From positions 1 to 64,000 of the forward strand of contig CAYQVH010000014.1 of NCBI GenBank assembly GCA_964420975.1: 64,000 nt of DNA, written 5' to 3'. How positions within the stretch are numbered: the first letter of the stretch is position 1; the number at the start of each line of letters is the position of its first letter. Made by a program: the position numbers and the translations under genes. Of the stretch, positions 61,362 to 64,000 are shown piece by piece. This DNA comes from Accumulibacter sp964420975. Its GTDB lineage: Bacteria > Pseudomonadota > Gammaproteobacteria > Burkholderiales > Rhodocyclaceae. The notes under the pieces are model-generated. The model worked only from the letters and a program-made list of their open reading frames with translations. It made no database searches and was not told where the DNA came from.

Positions 61362-63224
61362 ATGCCCGAGTATCTCGCACCTGGCGTCTATGTCGAGGAG
61401 GTCAGCTTCCGCTCCAAGTCGATCGAAGGCGTTCCGACCAGTACCACCGGCTTTGCCGGCGTGACCCGCTTCGGGCCCGTGCAGTACTCGGCTGGCCCGA
61501 CGACGACCAAGCCGCGCCTGATCACTTCCTACACCGAGTTCGAACGCGTCTATGGCAGTCTGGCGCCGCTCGATCTGGCGACCGGCGAGCGCATCGCCTA
61601 CCTCGCGCACGCCGCCCGCGCCTTCTTCAACAACGGCGGGCGCCGCCTCTACGTGTCGCGCGTCTTCGCGCCGGCCGCCGGGCAGCCGGTGAGCAACTAC
61701 ATCGCCCGCCTGACGGTGCCGACGACGCTCGGCGCTGCCGCCTGGCGCGCGCGCTGGCCGGGGGACGACGGCAACGTCCTCGTCGATACGCAGGTCGTTC
61801 GCAGCAAGAACCTCGCCTTCGAGTATCCGATGGTCGCCGGCGACATCCTCGCCAAGCATACCTGGGGCGTGCAGGTGAAGAGCGTGCGCGCCGGCGCCGT
61901 CGTCGAAGTGACCGCGCCGCTGCCGGCGGTCGCGCCGACCGGCAACGCGCCGCTGGTCGCCGGCAACCTGCGCGTCGTCAGCGTCGATAGCACTGGCCGG
62001 CAGACCTTCATCGACAATACCGGCGTCGCCGTTCCGGTCGCGGCCGGATCGCAGGTCGCGCTGGTCGAGCTGCGCGTCACGGTGTACGGGCCCGACGGGC
62101 GCGTCGACGTCTACGACCAGTTGGGAGCGCAGCGCGATCAGCGTCGCGACATCGCCAAGGTGCTCGAACTCGACGACCCGGAAGACGAGAACGCGATGCT
62201 CTGGCTCGACTGGGCGCCGGGTGGCAACGCCTTTGCGCCGGCGGCGCTGATGGTCGGCCTGCAAGCCGCCGACAAGCGCCTTGCCGGCGGTGGCGACGGG
62301 ACGCTGCCCAGCCCCGACGACTTGCGCGGCGAAGAGGCCAACCCCGACGTCGTCAGCGAACGCGCGACCGGCCTCGAAGCGCTCGGCGAGCTCGAAGACA
62401 TCGCCATCGTCGCGCTGCCCGACGGCGGCGCGCTGCTTGACGACGATTCGATCCAGGTCGCCGCCGACCATCTGATCGCGCACGCCGAGAAGTACCGCTA
62501 CCGGATCGCCGTCGTCGACGCCAAGGCGAACAGCTCGATTTCCGAGATCCGCGAGTTTCGCGGCAAGTTCGACAGCAAGTACGCGGCGCTCTACCACCCG
62601 TGGATCGAGATTCTCGATCCGCTGGTGCCGACCGTCCCCGGCGTGCCGCCGCGCAAGCTGACGCTGCCGCCGTCGGGTTTCGTCTGCGGCATCTACGCGC
62701 GCAACGACATCGAGCGCGGCGTGCACAAGGCGCCGGCCAACGAAGTCGTGCGCGGGCTGACCAAATTCGAAATCAACATCAACAAGGCGCGCCAGGACGT
62801 GCTCAACCCCGAAGGCGTCAACTGCCTGCGTTTCTTCGAAGGTCGCGGCAACCGCGTCTGGGGCGCACGCACGATCAGTTCCGACCCCGAGTGGAAGTAC
62901 GTCAATGTCCGCCGCCTGTTCATCTACGTCGAACACTCGATCGAGAAGGCGACGCAGTGGGCGGTCTTCGAGCCGAACAACGAGCGCCTGTGGACCAACA
63001 TCCGCAGCATGGTCGAGGACTTCCTGTTCGTCCTCTGGCGCGACGGCGCGCTGATCGGCGCCAAACCCGAACAAGCGTATTTCGTCCGCTGCGACCGGAC
63101 GACGATGACCCAGAACGACCTCGACAACGGCCGCATGATCTGCCTCGTCGGCATCGCGCCGAGCCGGCCGGCCGAGTTCGTGATCTTCCGCGTCGGGCAG
63201 TGGACCGCCGACAGCAAGAGCTGA
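61362..63224 (+). CDS. Contractile tail sheath protein (Pvc/Afp type)
   Basis: A 620-residue sheath protein. The N-terminus MPEYLAPGVYVEEVSFRSKS and GFAGVTRFGPVQ is diagnostic. The C-terminal core (about 480-615; GVNCLRFFEGRGNRVWGART, VNVRRLFIYVEHSIEKATQW, RMICLVGIAPSRPAEFVIFR) forms the conserved sheath fold that interlocks between subunits and contracts to drive the tube. The central part is larger than in the roughly 350-residue minimal sheaths, giving extra surface domains. AGAGGGGAAA precedes the ATG. Confidence 0.95.
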   Translation: MPEYLAPGVYVEEVSFRSKSIEGVPTSTTGFAGVTRFGPVQYSAGPTTTKPRLITSYTEFERVYGSLAPLDLATGERIAYLAHAARAFFNNGGRRLYVSRVFAPAAGQPVSNYIARLTVPTTLGAAAWRARWPGDDGNVLVDTQVVRSKNLAFEYPMVAGDILAKHTWGVQVKSVRAGAVVEVTAPLPAVAPTGNAPLVAGNLRVVSVDSTGRQTFIDNTGVAVPVAAGSQVALVELRVTVYGPDGRVDVYDQLGAQRDQRRDIAKVLELDDPEDENAMLWLDWAPGGNAFAPAALMVGLQAADKRLAGGGDGTLPSPDDLRGEEANPDVVSERATGLEALGELEDIAIVALPDGGALLDDDSIQVAADHLIAHAEKYRYRIAVVDAKANSSISEIREFRGKFDSKYAALYHPWIEILDPLVPTVPGVPPRKLTLPPSGFVCGIYARNDIERGVHKAPANEVVRGLTKFEININKARQDVLNPEGVNCLRFFEGRGNRVWGARTISSDPEWKYVNVRRLFIYVEHSIEKATQWAVFEPNNERLWTNIRSMVEDFLFVLWRDGALIGAKPEQAYFVRCDRTTMTQNDLDNGRMICLVGIAPSRPAEFVIFRVGQWTADSKS

Positions 63225-63240
63225 TTGAGGAGCGAGAGAG

Positions 63241-63690
63241 ATGGCCACCCAACGCAACAACCCCTACGGCGCCTTCAACTTCCTGGTTTCGCTCGGCAAC
63301 GGCAGCGAAACCAGCGTCATCGCCGGCTTTTCCGACGCTTCGGGTCTCGGCACCGAGATCAACTACTCCGAGTACCGCAACGGCAACGACGTCGTCAACA
63401 CCGTGCGCAAGATCGCCAACACCTTCAAGCAGGAGGACGTGACGCTCAAACGCGGGCTGATCGGCTCGACCGACCTCTTCCAGTGGGTCAAGGACGTTCG
63501 CGAAGGCGGCGACGGCCGGCGCACGGTGACGATCACCGTCCTCGACGAAGCGCGCAACCCGGTCGCCGCGTTCAAGCTGAGCAACGCGCAGCCGAAGAAG
63601 TGGGTCGGCCCGACGCTGGCCGCGAAAGGCGGCGGCGAAGTGGCGATGGAAGAACTGCACCTGGTGCACGAAGGCGTCGAGTACGTCTAG
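63241..63690 (+). CDS. Contractile injection system tube protein (Pvc1/gp19 type)
   Basis: A 149-residue protein of the phage tail tube (gp19/Hcp-like) fold: RNNPYGAFNFLVSLGNGSET, SDASGLGTEINYSEYRNGND and LKRGLIGSTDLFQWVKDVRE are family hallmarks. It polymerises into the inner tube pushed out by the sheath. Sixteen bases after the sheath gene with GAGGAGCGAGAG as binding site, consistent with high expression. Confidence 0.95.
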   Translation: MATQRNNPYGAFNFLVSLGNGSETSVIAGFSDASGLGTEINYSEYRNGNDVVNTVRKIANTFKQEDVTLKRGLIGSTDLFQWVKDVREGGDGRRTVTITVLDEARNPVAAFKLSNAQPKKWVGPTLAAKGGGEVAMEELHLVHEGVEYV

Positions 63691-63726
63691 GCGACGTCCG
63701 CCGACTCCCGCTAGACGACGACGGCG

Positions 63727-64000
63727 ATGCTGACTTCCGTCCGCTCCCCGCTCGGCGCCCCCGGCGTCTTCGCGCTGCCCGAGCTGAGGCCGCCGCTGCT
63801 GCATCCGCAGCGCATGGACGTCTGCGCTTTCGCCGGCGTCGCGCCGCGCGGTCCGGCGCGCGTGCCGCTGGTCGACGCCGGCTGGCCGGCCGGTTACCGC
63901 ATGGTCAGCGACGCCGCGCGGCCGCTGCGCCACGCCCAGCCGCTGACCGTGCGCAGCTTCGACGAGTACGTGCATCACTACGGCGGCTTCGAAGGGCCGG
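63727..64000 (+). CDS. Second sheath-like protein, N-terminal part (cut by window end)
   Basis: The first 91 codons are visible. MDVCAFAGVAPRGPARVPLV (about 30-49) and PLTVRSFDEYVHHYGGFEG resemble the N-terminal strand and domain of tail sheath proteins (compare GFAGVTRFGPVQ and TSYTEFERVYG in the gene at 61362). Contractile injection systems often encode two or three sheath paralogues. The rest is outside the window. Confidence 0.75.
   Translation, partial: MLTSVRSPLGAPGVFALPELRPPLLHPQRMDVCAFAGVAPRGPARVPLVDAGWPAGYRMVSDAARPLRHAQPLTVRSFDEYVHHYGGFEGP

Noticed and set aside
61278..63260. Open frame of 660 codons on the minus strand
   Set aside because: It is exactly opposite the sheath gene. 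The sheath frame has clear family motifs, while this one is low-complexity Arg/Ala/Asp-rich sequence.
62920..63978. Open frame of 352 codons on the minus strand opposite the tube gene
   Set aside because: It overlaps the well supported sheath and tube genes in antisense and shows no domain.
59735..64000. A prophage
   Set aside because: Only tail-type genes of the Pvc/Afp kind are visible, with DUF4255 and a sigma-54 promoter. No head, portal, terminase, integrase or lysis genes are seen, though the right side is cut.
1..64000. tRNA genes, rRNA genes and CRISPR arrays
   Set aside because: No cloverleaf-like sequence with a conserved T-arm, no rRNA stretch and no regularly spaced repeats were recognised on reading; a covariance-model scan was not possible.

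Overview
The window looks like a chromosomal segment of a GC-rich betaproteobacterium. The conserved blocks S10-spc-alpha ribosomal cluster, sigma factor/DUF3619/DUF3106/RDD beside ilvI-ilvH-ilvC-pssA-leuA, rpsP-rimM-trmD-rplS, and xseB-ispA-dxs-folE2 are all typical of that class. The protein sequences suggest Rhodocyclales, perhaps close to Candidatus Accumulibacter; that rank is an inference and was not tested.

Layout. 1-14.2 kb: end of tuf and 29 ribosomal, secretion, initiation and polymerase genes on the + strand, with two good internal promoters and a terminator after rplQ. 14.3-25.4 kb: an Atm1-type ABC exporter, then a fatty-acid degradation locus (TetR regulator, FadE, thioesterase, FadL porin, hydroxyacyl-CoA dehydrogenase/enoyl-CoA hydratase, thiolase). 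The regulator gene and the dehydrogenase gene carry the same inverted-repeat operator directly after their -10 boxes. 25.4-48 kb: housekeeping genes (pepA-holC, lptFG, a sigma factor group, branched-chain amino acid genes, rpsP-rimM-trmD-rplS, isoprenoid and folate genes).

48.0-58.5 kb is an accessory island bounded by a 15-bp direct repeat and an imperfect 22-bp inverted repeat. It holds a Gabija-like pair (OLD-family ATPase/TOPRIM nuclease plus UvrD-like helicase) and a convergent CoiA-like/DUF6035 gene. Its left end is a nested set of insertion sequences: a 1.3-kb IS5-type element split by two Tn5/IS4-type elements, each with a readable 9-bp target duplication. One of these encodes a DruA-like (DUF4338) domain fused to a Tn5-like transposase.

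58.6-64 kb: a c-type cytochrome and a small winged-helix-like protein, then the start of a contractile injection system cluster (Pvc16/DUF4255-type protein, an unknown protein, sheath, tube, and the start of a second sheath-like protein cut by the window edge). A strong sigma-54 promoter match with two upstream dyad sites precedes the cluster, which suggests activator-controlled expression.

No tRNA, rRNA or CRISPR array was recognised.
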